A model generated the notes under the pieces. The model was not told where the DNA came from. It made no database searches and was given only the letters and a program-made list of their open reading frames with translations. From Methylovirgula sp. (GTDB lineage Bacteria > Pseudomonadota > Alphaproteobacteria > Rhizobiales > Beijerinckiaceae), in contig NZ_JBBCGP010000001.1 in NCBI RefSeq assembly GCF_037200945.1, positions 3,532,501 to 3,596,500 on the forward strand: a DNA stretch of 64,000 nt, in the 5' to 3' direction. The position numbers and the translations under genes are program-made. Below, piece by piece: positions 17,787 to 26,568 of the stretch. Every line of letters starts with the position of its first letter. Positions within the stretch are counted from its first letter, which is position 1.

Positions 17787-20480
17787 ATGGATATTCCGTC
17801 AGGCGACAAACGGCCATCTCCCGAGGCCCTGCTCCGCGAAGCCGAAAACGGCACGCGCGGACGCCTCAAGATCTTTCTTGGCGCGGCCCCGGGAGTCGGC
17901 AAAACTTATGAAATGCTGCTGACGGCCCAGGCGAAGCGGCGCGAGGGTATTGATATGGTCGTGGGCGTCGTCGAAACCCACGGCCGCGCCGAAACCGAGA
18001 CGCTCGTCGCCGGCCTCGAAGTCATCCCCCGCCGCAATGTCGTCTATAAAGGCCGCGTCCTGACGGAAATGGATATCGACGCCATACTGGTGCGGCATCC
18101 CAAGCTGGTTCTGGTCGACGAACTCGCCCATACGAACGCGCCCGAAAGCCGTCACCCGAAACGCTACCTCGATGTCGAGGAATTTCTGGCCGCGGGGATC
18201 GATGTCTATACCACCGTCAATATCCAGCATATCGACAGTCTCAACGATATCGTCGCGCGTATCACGCATACCCGCGTGCGCGAGACAGTCCCTGACTCCA
18301 TTATCGATCACGCCGACGACATCGAAGTCATCGATCTGACGCCCGACGATCTTCTCGCCAGACTGCGCGAGGGTAAAGTCTATGTCGGCGATCGCGCTGC
18401 GCGCGCGATCGAGAATTATTTCTCGCGCGGCAATCTGACGGCTTTGCGTGAATTGGCTCTGCGCCGCACGGCGCAGCGTGTCGACGCACAAATGGTCGAT
18501 TATATGCAATCGCATGCGATCGACGGGCCTTGGCCGGCTGGCGAGCGCGTACTGGTTGCGATTGACGGCGGCGGCGGCAGCGCCGCTTTGGTGCGCCGGG
18601 CGCGGCGCTTCGCCGAATATCTGCGCGCGCCCTGGACGGCTCTGCACGTCGAGACATCACGCGAACTGCGTTGCGACGAAGCAGAACGCAAGACGGTTGC
18701 CGAAACTTTGCAGCTTGCAACGCGGCTCGGTGGAACCGCCGTCACCCTTCCCGGCGAGGATGCCGCAACGACGATCCTCGACTATGCCCATACGCACAAT
18801 GTCACGCACATCCTTGTTGCCCGGACCGGCCGTGCAAGCTGGCTCGACATTCTGCGCGGCTCGACTCTCAATAAACTGATCCAGAACGCCGGCGGCATCA
18901 ACATTCACATCGCGACAGCGGATTCCGCCGCCGGCAAAACACAACGTTTTGCGTTTGTGGCGCCCGATTCTCCGCGGGATTGGACCGTCTATCTTAAGAG
19001 CCTCGTCTTCGTCGCCGGCGCGGGTGCTTTCGCTTTTCTGTTGCGCGAGACGCTCGGCGTTTCCAGCGTCGCGCTGGTTTTCCTCATCGGCGTGCTGGCA
19101 AGCGCCGTCTGCTACGGACTCTTCCCATCGCTTGTCGCCGCGTTGGCCAGTGCGCTGGCTTACAATTTCTTTTTCCTGCCGCCGCTTTACACGTTTACGA
19201 TTGCCGATCCCGAAAATGTCGTCGCGCTGACGACTTTCGCGATTGTTGCGGTGATCGCCAGCAATCTCGCCGCGCGTTTGCGGACGCAGGCGATCGCGGC
19301 GCGGGCGCGGGCCCGCATTACCGAAGAGCTTTATCTTTTCAGCCGCAAGCTGGCCGGGGCTGCGTCGCTCGACGATATCATCTGGGCGAGTGTCTACGAG
19401 ATCGCGCTGCTTTTGAAAGTGAATGTCGTTTTACTTTTGCCGCGCAACGGTAAGCTCGAGCCGATGGGCGGCTATCCACCCGAGGATCGCCTGGACGAAG
19501 CCGATTTCGCAGCCGCGCAATGGTCGTTCGAGAGGAATCACGCTGCCGGCCGTGGCGCCGACACGCTCCCCGGCGCCAAGCGGCTCTTTATTCCCATGCG
19601 TACCGGACGCGGTGCCATCGGCGTGATTGGCATCGATTCAGAACGCCCGGGCCCCCTGCTGCGCTCCGAAGAAAGCCGTCTGCTCGATTCACTGTCGGAC
19701 CAGGCGGCGCTGGCGATCGAGCGCATCCATCTTGCCGCGGATATCGAAAAGGCCCGACTCGCGGAGGAGACGGACCGGCTGCGGCAGGCGCTGCTGACGT
19801 CGATCTCGCATGATCTGCGCACACCGCTGGCCTCGGTCATCGGATCCGCGACAAGCCTCGTCGCCCACGGCGCCGAACTCGACCGCGCGACACAGATAAG
19901 CCTAGCTCGGACAATTCAGGAAGAAGGCGAGCGGCTGAACCGGTTCATCGGCAATTTGCTTGACATGACGCGGCTCGAGTCGGGGTCGCTCAAACCCAAT
20001 TCCGATCTGGTGGATGTCTCCGATCTCGTCGGCGCCGTGCTCCAACGGGGGCAGAAAATCCTGAAAGACCATAAAGTGGAAATCGCCGTCGCGCCGGAGC
20101 TGCCGATGCTCTCGCTCGATGTCGTGCTGACCGAGCAGGTCCTCTTCAACCTGCTCGACAACGCTGCAAAATACGCACCGCCCGGTACCAAGATCACGCT
20201 CGGTGCGCACCGCGAGAACGGCAATGTTCTGATTACGGTCACCGACGAGGGTGAAGGTATCCCGCCCGCGGATTATGAGCAGATTTTTAACAAGTTCTAT
20301 CGCGTTCATCGCGGCGACCACCAGCGCGCCGGCACCGGCCTTGGCCTCGCCATCTGCCGCGGTTTTGTCGAAGCCATGAGCGGCACAATCACCGCCGCAA
20401 ACCGCACAGACCGGAGCGGCGCGATCTTCACACTCAAATTTCCTGTGCCACCCCCGTCAAATATAGAGGCGATGACATGA
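17787..20480 (+). CDS. kdpD: Sensor histidine kinase KdpD
   Basis: This 897-residue sensor controls kdp expression in response to K+ limitation or turgor. In order: an N-terminal KdpD domain with the Walker A-like GAAPGVGKTYEML and DELAHTNAPESRHPKR, a universal-stress-like domain (about 245-365), four closely spaced membrane helices (about 395-500), a GAF-like region, a HisKA domain with His675 in ISHDLRTPLASVIG, and a HATPase domain with NLLDNAAKYAPP and GTGLGLAICRGFVEAM. It is separated from kdpC by a palindromic repeat, so it may also have its own promoter. Its stop overlaps kdpE. Confidence 0.97.
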   Translation: MDIPSGDKRPSPEALLREAENGTRGRLKIFLGAAPGVGKTYEMLLTAQAKRREGIDMVVGVVETHGRAETETLVAGLEVIPRRNVVYKGRVLTEMDIDAILVRHPKLVLVDELAHTNAPESRHPKRYLDVEEFLAAGIDVYTTVNIQHIDSLNDIVARITHTRVRETVPDSIIDHADDIEVIDLTPDDLLARLREGKVYVGDRAARAIENYFSRGNLTALRELALRRTAQRVDAQMVDYMQSHAIDGPWPAGERVLVAIDGGGGSAALVRRARRFAEYLRAPWTALHVETSRELRCDEAERKTVAETLQLATRLGGTAVTLPGEDAATTILDYAHTHNVTHILVARTGRASWLDILRGSTLNKLIQNAGGINIHIATADSAAGKTQRFAFVAPDSPRDWTVYLKSLVFVAGAGAFAFLLRETLGVSSVALVFLIGVLASAVCYGLFPSLVAALASALAYNFFFLPPLYTFTIADPENVVALTTFAIVAVIASNLAARLRTQAIAARARARITEELYLFSRKLAGAASLDDIIWASVYEIALLLKVNVVLLLPRNGKLEPMGGYPPEDRLDEADFAAAQWSFERNHAAGRGADTLPGAKRLFIPMRTGRGAIGVIGIDSERPGPLLRSEESRLLDSLSDQAALAIERIHLAADIEKARLAEETDRLRQALLTSISHDLRTPLASVIGSATSLVAHGAELDRATQISLARTIQEEGERLNRFIGNLLDMTRLESGSLKPNSDLVDVSDLVGAVLQRGQKILKDHKVEIAVAPELPMLSLDVVLTEQVLFNLLDNAAKYAPPGTKITLGAHRENGNVLITVTDEGEGIPPADYEQIFNKFYRVHRGDHQRAGTGLGLAICRGFVEAMSGTITAANRTDRSGAIFTLKFPVPPPSNIEAMT

Positions 20481-21175
20481 CGACACTTTCGGCACCCCTG
20501 CGCGTGCTGGTCGTCGATGACGAACCGGCAATCTTACGCTTTCTGCGGCCAAGTCTGGCGACGCAGGGCTATGTCGTCTCTGAAGCGAAGGACGGGCGCA
20601 GCGCCCTCGACGCGATCCGCGCGAAGGCAGCCGATGTGGTCGTCCTCGATCTCGGCCTGCCCGACATTGATGGAATCGAGATCATCCGCCAATTGCGCGG
20701 CGCCGGCGAAACGTTGCCAATCATTGTTTTGTCGAGCCGCGAGACAGAGGGCGCGAAAGTCGCGGCGCTTGATCTCGGTGCGGACGATTACGTCACCAAG
20801 CCTTTCGGCATCGACGAATTGCTGGCACGCATCCGCGCGGCGCAACGTCACCGCCTCCAGCAGCAAGGTGAGAAAGCGATTTTCCGCAACGGCGATTTGA
20901 CCGCCGATCTCGTCCGCCGGATCATCACCGTCCGCGGCCAAGAGGTGAAATTTTCACCGCGAGAATATGATGTGCTGCGATTACTGATCGCGCATGCTGG
21001 CAAGGTCCTGACGCATCGTTTTATCCTGCGTGAGGTCTGGGGTGGCGATGCCGACGTCCAATATCTGCGCATTTACATCCGCGCGCTGCGGCAGAAAATC
21101 GAACGCGACCCCGAGCGGCCACGCCACATCCTCACCGAAACAGGCGTCGGCTATCGCCTCGCCCTTCAGGATTAG
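20477..21175 (+). CDS. kdpE: Response regulator KdpE (OmpR family)
   Basis: This 232-residue OmpR-type regulator has a receiver domain with the acidic pair in VVDDEP, phospho-acceptor Asp58 in VVLDLGLPD and Lys in DDYVTKPFG, then a winged-helix DNA-binding domain (FSPREYDVLRLLIAHAGKV and RIYIRALRQKIE). Its ATG overlaps the kdpD stop by four bases (ATGA), as expected of a coupled pair. It activates kdpFABC when phosphorylated by KdpD. Confidence 0.97.
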   Translation: MTTLSAPLRVLVVDDEPAILRFLRPSLATQGYVVSEAKDGRSALDAIRAKAADVVVLDLGLPDIDGIEIIRQLRGAGETLPIIVLSSRETEGAKVAALDLGADDYVTKPFGIDELLARIRAAQRHRLQQQGEKAIFRNGDLTADLVRRIITVRGQEVKFSPREYDVLRLLIAHAGKVLTHRFILREVWGGDADVQYLRIYIRALRQKIERDPERPRHILTETGVGYRLALQD

Positions 21176-21204
21176 ACGTCTCTTAGAACCTATCGCTGCC
21201 AATT

Positions 21205-21939
21205 TCAGTCGATGCAGCCGATACGGCGGAGTTCGGTGCGGTTGAGGATTCTCAAGAACCCCGCGGACAATTCGATCAGCCCGGACTCGCGAAATTTGGC
21301 GATCGTCCGGCCGACATGAACCGGCGTGAGCCCCGTAGCATCGGCCATGTCGCGCTGGCGTAGCGGAAAAGGATAGGTGCCTCCTTGAACCGTGCCCAGA
21401 CGATCCAGACGTTCGGTCAGGGTCAGCATCAAATGCGCAATCCGCTCATCGGCGTTGCGGCGTCCAAGATCGAGCAGGAGCTCATTCTTCGCCCGCTCGT
21501 TCGCGGCGCCGATCTTGCCGATGACATCCAATGTCTCGTCGGACGAAACGACCTTTTTTCTCACGTCGGCACGTTTCATGCGGCAGAACAGCGCCTTTGT
21601 CAGCGTTCGCAGCGACAGGGCCGATGTCTCCTCGAACAATATGCCGGGCGAGGAGAAATCCCCACCCACCAGGAAGGAGATGATCTGGCGCCGGCCATCC
21701 GCCGTTTGTAGAAACGTGAACGCCCAGCCGTCGCACAAAATATAGATATCGTCTGACTTGGCATTGCGCAGATAGACATTGCGGTGAGGTTCAAAGATCT
21801 CGAAGTTTTGCGCGAGGCGTTGCTGAAATCGGCCAAACTCTTCGGCTTGAGGATCAATCAATACGCAGCAGGCTGGCGGATATCCGGCCGGACATGCAAC
21901 GCAAGGCCGACCGCGTTCGCGAATGTCATTATAAAGCAT
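21205..21939 (-). CDS. Crp/Fnr-family transcriptional regulator
   Basis: The 244-residue product has an N-terminal cysteine-rich segment (Cys13, Cys16, Cys24, Cys25), an effector-binding barrel (about 40-150) and a winged helix with ATGLTPVHVGRTIAKFRESG. The cysteine spacing does not match the Fnr iron-sulfur set, so its signal is unknown. The recognition helix is of the VHVxRT type common in orphan alphaproteobacterial Crp/Fnr proteins. It is convergent with kdpE and divergent from the globin-coupled chemoreceptor. Confidence 0.85.
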   Translation of the reverse strand: MLYNDIRERGRPCVACPAGYPPACCVLIDPQAEEFGRFQQRLAQNFEIFEPHRNVYLRNAKSDDIYILCDGWAFTFLQTADGRRQIISFLVGGDFSSPGILFEETSALSLRTLTKALFCRMKRADVRKKVVSSDETLDVIGKIGAANERAKNELLLDLGRRNADERIAHLMLTLTERLDRLGTVQGGTYPFPLRQRDMADATGLTPVHVGRTIAKFRESGLIELSAGFLRILNRTELRRIGCID

Positions 21940-22313
21940 TCCGACTCTCTAGCGGCGGAACCTGCGCCGCTACGATAAGCACATAGATAATATGAATTGG
22001 CAACGCTGGTCATACTTGGTGACATACCCAACACGCACAAGATATGTTCACAATCTATGTTGCCAATCTAAGTATAAAAATATCAATTATTGAAAATATT
22101 TTTTGATGCCTTGCTGAAAAACGGCATAAGTGTGAACTTTACATGGACCATTCCGTCGCACCAACTTACCAAAAGTAGATCTTATTTTATTTGGTGATTC
22201 GCAGGCCACGCGGCCGATCTTCGTTAGTCAGTAAAAGCGCACGCGTTACGCGAAACGACACAGTAGATTCTAAGATTCCGCGGCGGTTGGATTGCCCTTT
22301 TTGGAGCCAAGCG
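21940..22313. promoter_or_regulatory. AT-rich divergent promoter region
   Basis: The 374 bases between the Crp/Fnr gene and the globin-coupled chemoreceptor are conspicuously AT-rich. A small palindrome TCAATTATTGA occurs near 22083-22093. I found no exact FNR box and no RNA gene; promoters for both genes are presumed. Confidence 0.4.
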
Positions 22314-23909
22314 ATGTCAGTGGACGTGCTAGCCGACCAACTCAAATTCATGAACCTTGGGGCCGAGGCTCAGAAGAATATTCAGTCGGTCAAAACCATC
22401 ATCACCCAGGAATTGCCCGGCGCGCTCGATACGTTTTATGCGCAAGTGCGCCGCTTCCCCGAAACGGTCAAATTCTTCTCAAACGAAGCCCAGATTGTGA
22501 GCGCCAAAAGCAGACAGCTTGCTCACTGGGACGCGATATCAAGCGGCCGGTTTGACGGCGACTATGTCAGAGCCGCCTCGGCCGTCGGCGATATTCACGC
22601 AAAGATCGGCCTTGAGCCGCGCTGGTACATCGGCGGCTATGCTCTCGTGGTCGAGGTGCTCGTTGCGAAAGTTATGGAGGCGCGGTTCCCCAAGCACCGT
22701 TTCGGATCGCGACGCATGCCCGTCCAACAGGTCGCAGCAGAACTCGGCGCACTCATCAAGGCAACTATGCTCGACATGGACTTTGCGATTTCGGCTTATC
22801 TCAGAGCGGCCGAAACCGCGCGTAAAAGGGCGGAAGAAGCCGTGCTCGCGCAAGAACGCGAGGACGTGTCGGCTTCCGTCGGCAAGGCCATGTCCTCTCT
22901 CTCGGACGGCGATCTTACCTGCCGATTGGCGGACGACATTCCTGTCGAATACCAGCAACTGCGCATCGACTTCAACAGCTCAATGGAGAAGCTGCAGCAA
23001 ACCGTGTTGGCGGTCAGCGCCAACGCGCAGGCCATTCGCTCGGGTACCGAGCAGATTGCCGTCGCCGCCGACGACCTGTCACACCGCACCGAGAGACAAG
23101 CGGCCAGCCTGGAAGAGACGGCCGCCGCCCTCGACGAAATCACCGCGACGGTCAAAAAGACTGCTGAGAACGCAAACTATGCCCATGTCACCGTCTCCGC
23201 GGCAAAGATGGAGGCGGAAAAAGCCGGCGTCGTGGTGAGCGAAGCGATGCACGCTATGTCCGGCATCGAGAAATCATCCCACCAGATTAGTCAGATCATC
23301 AGCGTCATCGACGAAATCGCCTTCCAAACGAACCTTCTCGCCTTGAACGCCGGCGTAGAAGCCGCTCGCGCGGGCGACGCTGGCCGCGGTTTTGCCGTCG
23401 TGGCGATGGAAGTGCGCGGGTTAGCGCAACGGTCAGCAGAGGCCGCCAAGGAAATCAAAGGATTGATTTCGGCCTCAACTACCCAGGTCGATCAGGGCGT
23501 GCATTTGGTCGAGGAGACCGGCAAAGCGCTTCAGCGGATCGTCGAGCAGGTAATCGAAATCAACCAGGTTGTCAGCAATATCGCGACGAGTGCGCAGGAA
23601 CAGGCAGCGGGGCTGCACCAAGTCAATATCGCGGTTAACGAAATGGATAAAGTCACCCAGCAGAACGCTGCAATGGTGGAGGAGTCGACCGCAGCAGCGC
23701 ACTTGCTTTCGGAAGAGACCGAACGTCTCGCGCATATGATCGGTCGTTTCAAGACGGGTCGGGAGGCAATTCGCGAAGCTGAATCTCATGCGGGGAAAAA
23801 GCCAAATCCGCAGGCTTCGCGGCCGATGTTGAAAACGGTTGGCAGCACTGGCAACACGGCCGTGGTTCGCAAACCGTCGCCGTCTAAAACGGAGTGGCGT
23901 GATTTTTGA
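22314..23909 (+). CDS. Soluble globin-coupled methyl-accepting chemotaxis protein (HemAT-like)
   Basis: This 531-residue protein has no membrane span. Residues about 1-175 form a sensor globin, with the predicted proximal heme ligand His95 in DIHAKIGLEPRWYIGGY. A HAMP-like linker (about 185-245) leads to a coiled-coil signalling domain whose hairpin tip is IDEIAFQTNLLALNAGVEAA. The C-terminus EWRDF fits the xWxxF tether for CheR/CheB seen at the end of some receptors. It probably senses O2 or another heme ligand and signals to CheA. The ATG at 22314 is chosen because GGAG lies 8 bases before it; an in-frame GTG at 22191 would add 41 unconvincing residues. Confidence 0.92.
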   Translation: MSVDVLADQLKFMNLGAEAQKNIQSVKTIITQELPGALDTFYAQVRRFPETVKFFSNEAQIVSAKSRQLAHWDAISSGRFDGDYVRAASAVGDIHAKIGLEPRWYIGGYALVVEVLVAKVMEARFPKHRFGSRRMPVQQVAAELGALIKATMLDMDFAISAYLRAAETARKRAEEAVLAQEREDVSASVGKAMSSLSDGDLTCRLADDIPVEYQQLRIDFNSSMEKLQQTVLAVSANAQAIRSGTEQIAVAADDLSHRTERQAASLEETAAALDEITATVKKTAENANYAHVTVSAAKMEAEKAGVVVSEAMHAMSGIEKSSHQISQIISVIDEIAFQTNLLALNAGVEAARAGDAGRGFAVVAMEVRGLAQRSAEAAKEIKGLISASTTQVDQGVHLVEETGKALQRIVEQVIEINQVVSNIATSAQEQAAGLHQVNIAVNEMDKVTQQNAAMVEESTAAAHLLSEETERLAHMIGRFKTGREAIREAESHAGKKPNPQASRPMLKTVGSTGNTAVVRKPSPSKTEWRDF

Positions 23910-24183
23910 GGCCAGTCTCGATGTTCCAAAACGAGAGATGCGAATTCAATATTAGACAAAAGTCGAATGGCCGGTACGACTTTCTTAGAGCATTGTCTTC
24001 TGTTGCATTGGTAATCGTGAATTCGTGCGGTGCTACGGTTGTCGCTCGCCTTCACAACTGTATGCGCCTCATTCTCCGTATCCGGACGCTTGTACGACTT
24101 CGAGGGAAGTCAGCTTTACTATTTCTTTGGAAATAATCTGATCTGTTACATTCGGTACCTCCGCTTGAAGCGAGGAAGACCCA

Positions 24184-24942
24184 ATGAACGACCGCGACAA
24201 GCATCGTTACAGAATTTGGGAATTAGGGAAGGAATCGGCATCGAATTCCGAGCGGCGGTCTGTGGTCGCGGCTGAGAAAAGAGTGCTGCAGAATCGTGAA
24301 CGCTCTCCGGCGATTCAGGCCGAAGAGCTGACGACCATGATGGCTCTTTACAACTATCATCCATCGATCAACGCGCAATTGCAGACGACCTGCGAGAGCG
24401 CGACAGGCGCCCCGTTACACTGCAAAACGACGAAGATCGCGGCCGATGCCGTCCATCTCGTCTACGATACGAAGGCGGGCCAATCTATCGAAGCTTCGCG
24501 TACACAGGCCGAAAGCTTGCCGGAAGGCACCGGCGTGCGTCTGCATGTAGAGGAATTAGGCAGCCTCGCCGGCACTGTTGCCACCAAGAAGCCGGAAGGT
24601 TTTGACGTGCGGATCGATAGTGAATATCGGCCGGCCATCCGCGACAGGCTGGCACGCATGGCCGCGAACTATGCCGTCGCGGTCGAACGTGGCACCGGTG
24701 CGACCTCAAAAATCTCAACAGTCGAGCCGTCCATTAAAAGGTGTCAATTCCTCGATCACACCGGCACGTTACGCGAAGGCACGCTCGTCAATATCTCAGA
24801 AGACGATGCTCTGATCAGGGCGAGGATCATCCCGCCGGAGAGCAGCCGCATCGTCTTACGCGGGGCGATCCATCGTGCGGCGGACGTCGTCCGCGTTTTC
24901 GAAATCGGTTTTGCGTTGAAATTCCTCAGATCGCGCCCCTAG
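24184..24942 (+). CDS. PilZ-like domain protein
   Basis: This 252-residue soluble protein has a charged N-terminal tail of about 55 residues followed by what look like two related beta-rich modules, GAPLHCKTTKIAADAVHLVY and RCQFLDHTGTLREGTLVNIS. The pattern resembles tandem PilZ domains that bind c-di-GMP, but the canonical RxxxR and D/NxSxxG residues are only partly visible, so nucleotide binding is uncertain. GAGGAA lies 8 bases before the ATG. Position downstream of a chemoreceptor could link it to motility control (inference). Confidence 0.55.
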   Translation: MNDRDKHRYRIWELGKESASNSERRSVVAAEKRVLQNRERSPAIQAEELTTMMALYNYHPSINAQLQTTCESATGAPLHCKTTKIAADAVHLVYDTKAGQSIEASRTQAESLPEGTGVRLHVEELGSLAGTVATKKPEGFDVRIDSEYRPAIRDRLARMAANYAVAVERGTGATSKISTVEPSIKRCQFLDHTGTLREGTLVNISEDDALIRARIIPPESSRIVLRGAIHRAADVVRVFEIGFALKFLRSRP

Positions 24943-24973
24943 GCCAACAGGCCGCAGCATTGCAGCATGTGGC

Positions 24974-25047
24974 TGGAGCGGGCGAAGGGAATCGAACCCT
25001 CGTATGCAGCTTGGGAAGCTGCCGTTCTGCCATTGAACTACGCCCGC
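24974..25047 (-). tRNA. tRNA-Gly (anticodon CCC), CCA encoded
   Basis: The reverse strand folds as a cloverleaf: acceptor stem GCGGGCG with CGCCCGC, D-loop AGTTCAATGGCAGAAC, anticodon stem GCAGC/GCTGC around loop TTCCCAA (anticodon CCC), and T-arm GAGGGTTCGATTCCCTT. The discriminator T and CCA are encoded. Anticodon CCC reads the GGG glycine codon. Confidence 0.96.
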
Positions 25048-25605
25048 GCACCGGCTGCTTAATTCACCGATCGAACATTATAATTCAATGGCTTAGGCTT
25101 AAACAGCGCGGTCATTATGCCCGACCTTCTTCCGCAGGTAAATGGGCACGTAAGCCGAACGAAGCCATCCTAAACCGGACTTTGCGGACGAAAAGCCCTT
25201 TGCTGCGGCGAAAGCGCAGTCACCACGCGCGACACCGTCGCGAAGCTGAAGGAGCGGCAGTCGAAGAATAGCTTACCCTTGGGTTTAAAATATCCCGTTT
25301 GAAGGTCGCGTAAAAGCCTGCATGATCGCGAACTTTTTGAAACTGACCCCGCAATGCCGCGCAAAGCTTCGCGCAAATTGTAGAGGCTAACGACGCGGCA
25401 ATGGCGCGGTGCTGAAGACGTGAGGACCAAACACAACACAGAGCTTATGCACCAAGAATTTTCCATCAATCGATTCGATCCGAAAGTCAGACGAAATACT
25501 CATGCCTGTTATCCCGACGCGAACGATAACAGCTCATGTGGTCGCTTTGCTTTACGGATATGGCCCAACCTGATCTGATGTGTCCCATCAGGCTGAGATG
25601 TGTAC
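25048..25605. other. Gene-poor region next to tRNA-Gly, possible coding remnant
   Basis: The 558 bases hold no convincing complete gene. At about 25205-25300 one + frame reads CGESAVTTRDTVAKLKERQS and then a stop, which looks like the 3' end of a lost gene, but no start or upstream part is visible. Gene-poor sequence beside a tRNA can mark an old integration site; I see no repeat of the tRNA 3' end here. Confidence 0.3.
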
Positions 25606-26457
25606 ATGCCCTCCCCGAGTAATTTGCACCCCGGCTCGAATATCACCTCCGCACTGATCACTGGCCTATCCGTGGTGATCACCTCGTTATGGGTGGCGAT
25701 TTGCGCCGCTGCGCCGGAATTCATTTGGCGAGGGTTACAAATTGCATTCTCGGTGCCGATTTGGACGTGGTTACCCTCGGCCCTATTGGTCGGGATGATT
25801 CTCGCGTTCTTTGTCGAACCAATGATGCAGTATTTGCGAGAATATCTCGTCAATCGGACGGGGTATCGACCAGTACGCAAACGGACACCCAATGCGTTAT
25901 TTGCCGCGAGCCTCGCGTTTGTTTTTGCGATAGTATCCATTTGTCTACATGATGCGTTGATCGCTTTCGTGTCCGCTAAGCACGGCGGACATTCTGATCA
26001 GAACGCCGGACTCTTGGCTGCCTTCGCGCTCGTAGCGGCCTGGGCCATCGGGCCATTTGCAGTTACCATTGCATGGCTCGGAGCAGCGTGCCGCTGGCTC
26101 GCGATCCCCCTCGGCATCGCCGCCGCCGGCACCCCGTTTATCGCCGAATGGTTATTTTCATGGCCGGTTGGCTCTGTGATCAGCGCTGCCATTCCGAGCT
26201 TGGCGATTCTTGGCCTCGGATATCGCCATGGTGTTCTCGAAAATCGCGGCCGTGGCGCAAGACTCGTTTTAGCTGTCAGCACCGTTTGGCTCGCGACGAT
26301 TCTGCTCCTTCAAGCCGCGACAAAGGTCTTACACGTCCTGCCGTTTCATCTCTATGACGCCGCGGATTTCTGGATGGATGTGCGTTTTTATATCGGTTGG
26401 GCTCTCGGGCTTTTGCTTGCACCGCAAGTCGGTTTCGATCCACTCAAAAAGAGCTGA
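25606..26457 (+). CDS. Polytopic membrane protein of unknown function
   Basis: The 283-residue product has about seven or eight hydrophobic segments (for example VVITSLWVAICAAAPEFIW and LPSALLVGMILAFFVEPMM) and a short basic loop NRTGYRPVRKRTPN. I do not recognise the family. The ATG at 25606 is preferred over a GTG two codons upstream; neither has a strong ribosome binding site. It stands alone between tRNA-Gly and a convergent antiporter gene. Confidence 0.65.
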   Translation: MPSPSNLHPGSNITSALITGLSVVITSLWVAICAAAPEFIWRGLQIAFSVPIWTWLPSALLVGMILAFFVEPMMQYLREYLVNRTGYRPVRKRTPNALFAASLAFVFAIVSICLHDALIAFVSAKHGGHSDQNAGLLAAFALVAAWAIGPFAVTIAWLGAACRWLAIPLGIAAAGTPFIAEWLFSWPVGSVISAAIPSLAILGLGYRHGVLENRGRGARLVLAVSTVWLATILLLQAATKVLHVLPFHLYDAADFWMDVRFYIGWALGLLLAPQVGFDPLKKS

Positions 26458-26568
26458 TCGGCCCGCTACCCGGCGTTACGCGGATGGCCAATAGACCGTG
26501 GATAAACTCATTATCGCGCTTTCGGCTTCGCATGACCAAAGACGAGCGCCGGACTGTGTCACCGCCGT

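Noticed and set aside
25170..25469. A 99-codon reverse frame downstream of tRNA-Gly
   Set aside because: It has no ribosome binding site, no domain and unusual composition; a coding remnant on the + strand seems likelier.
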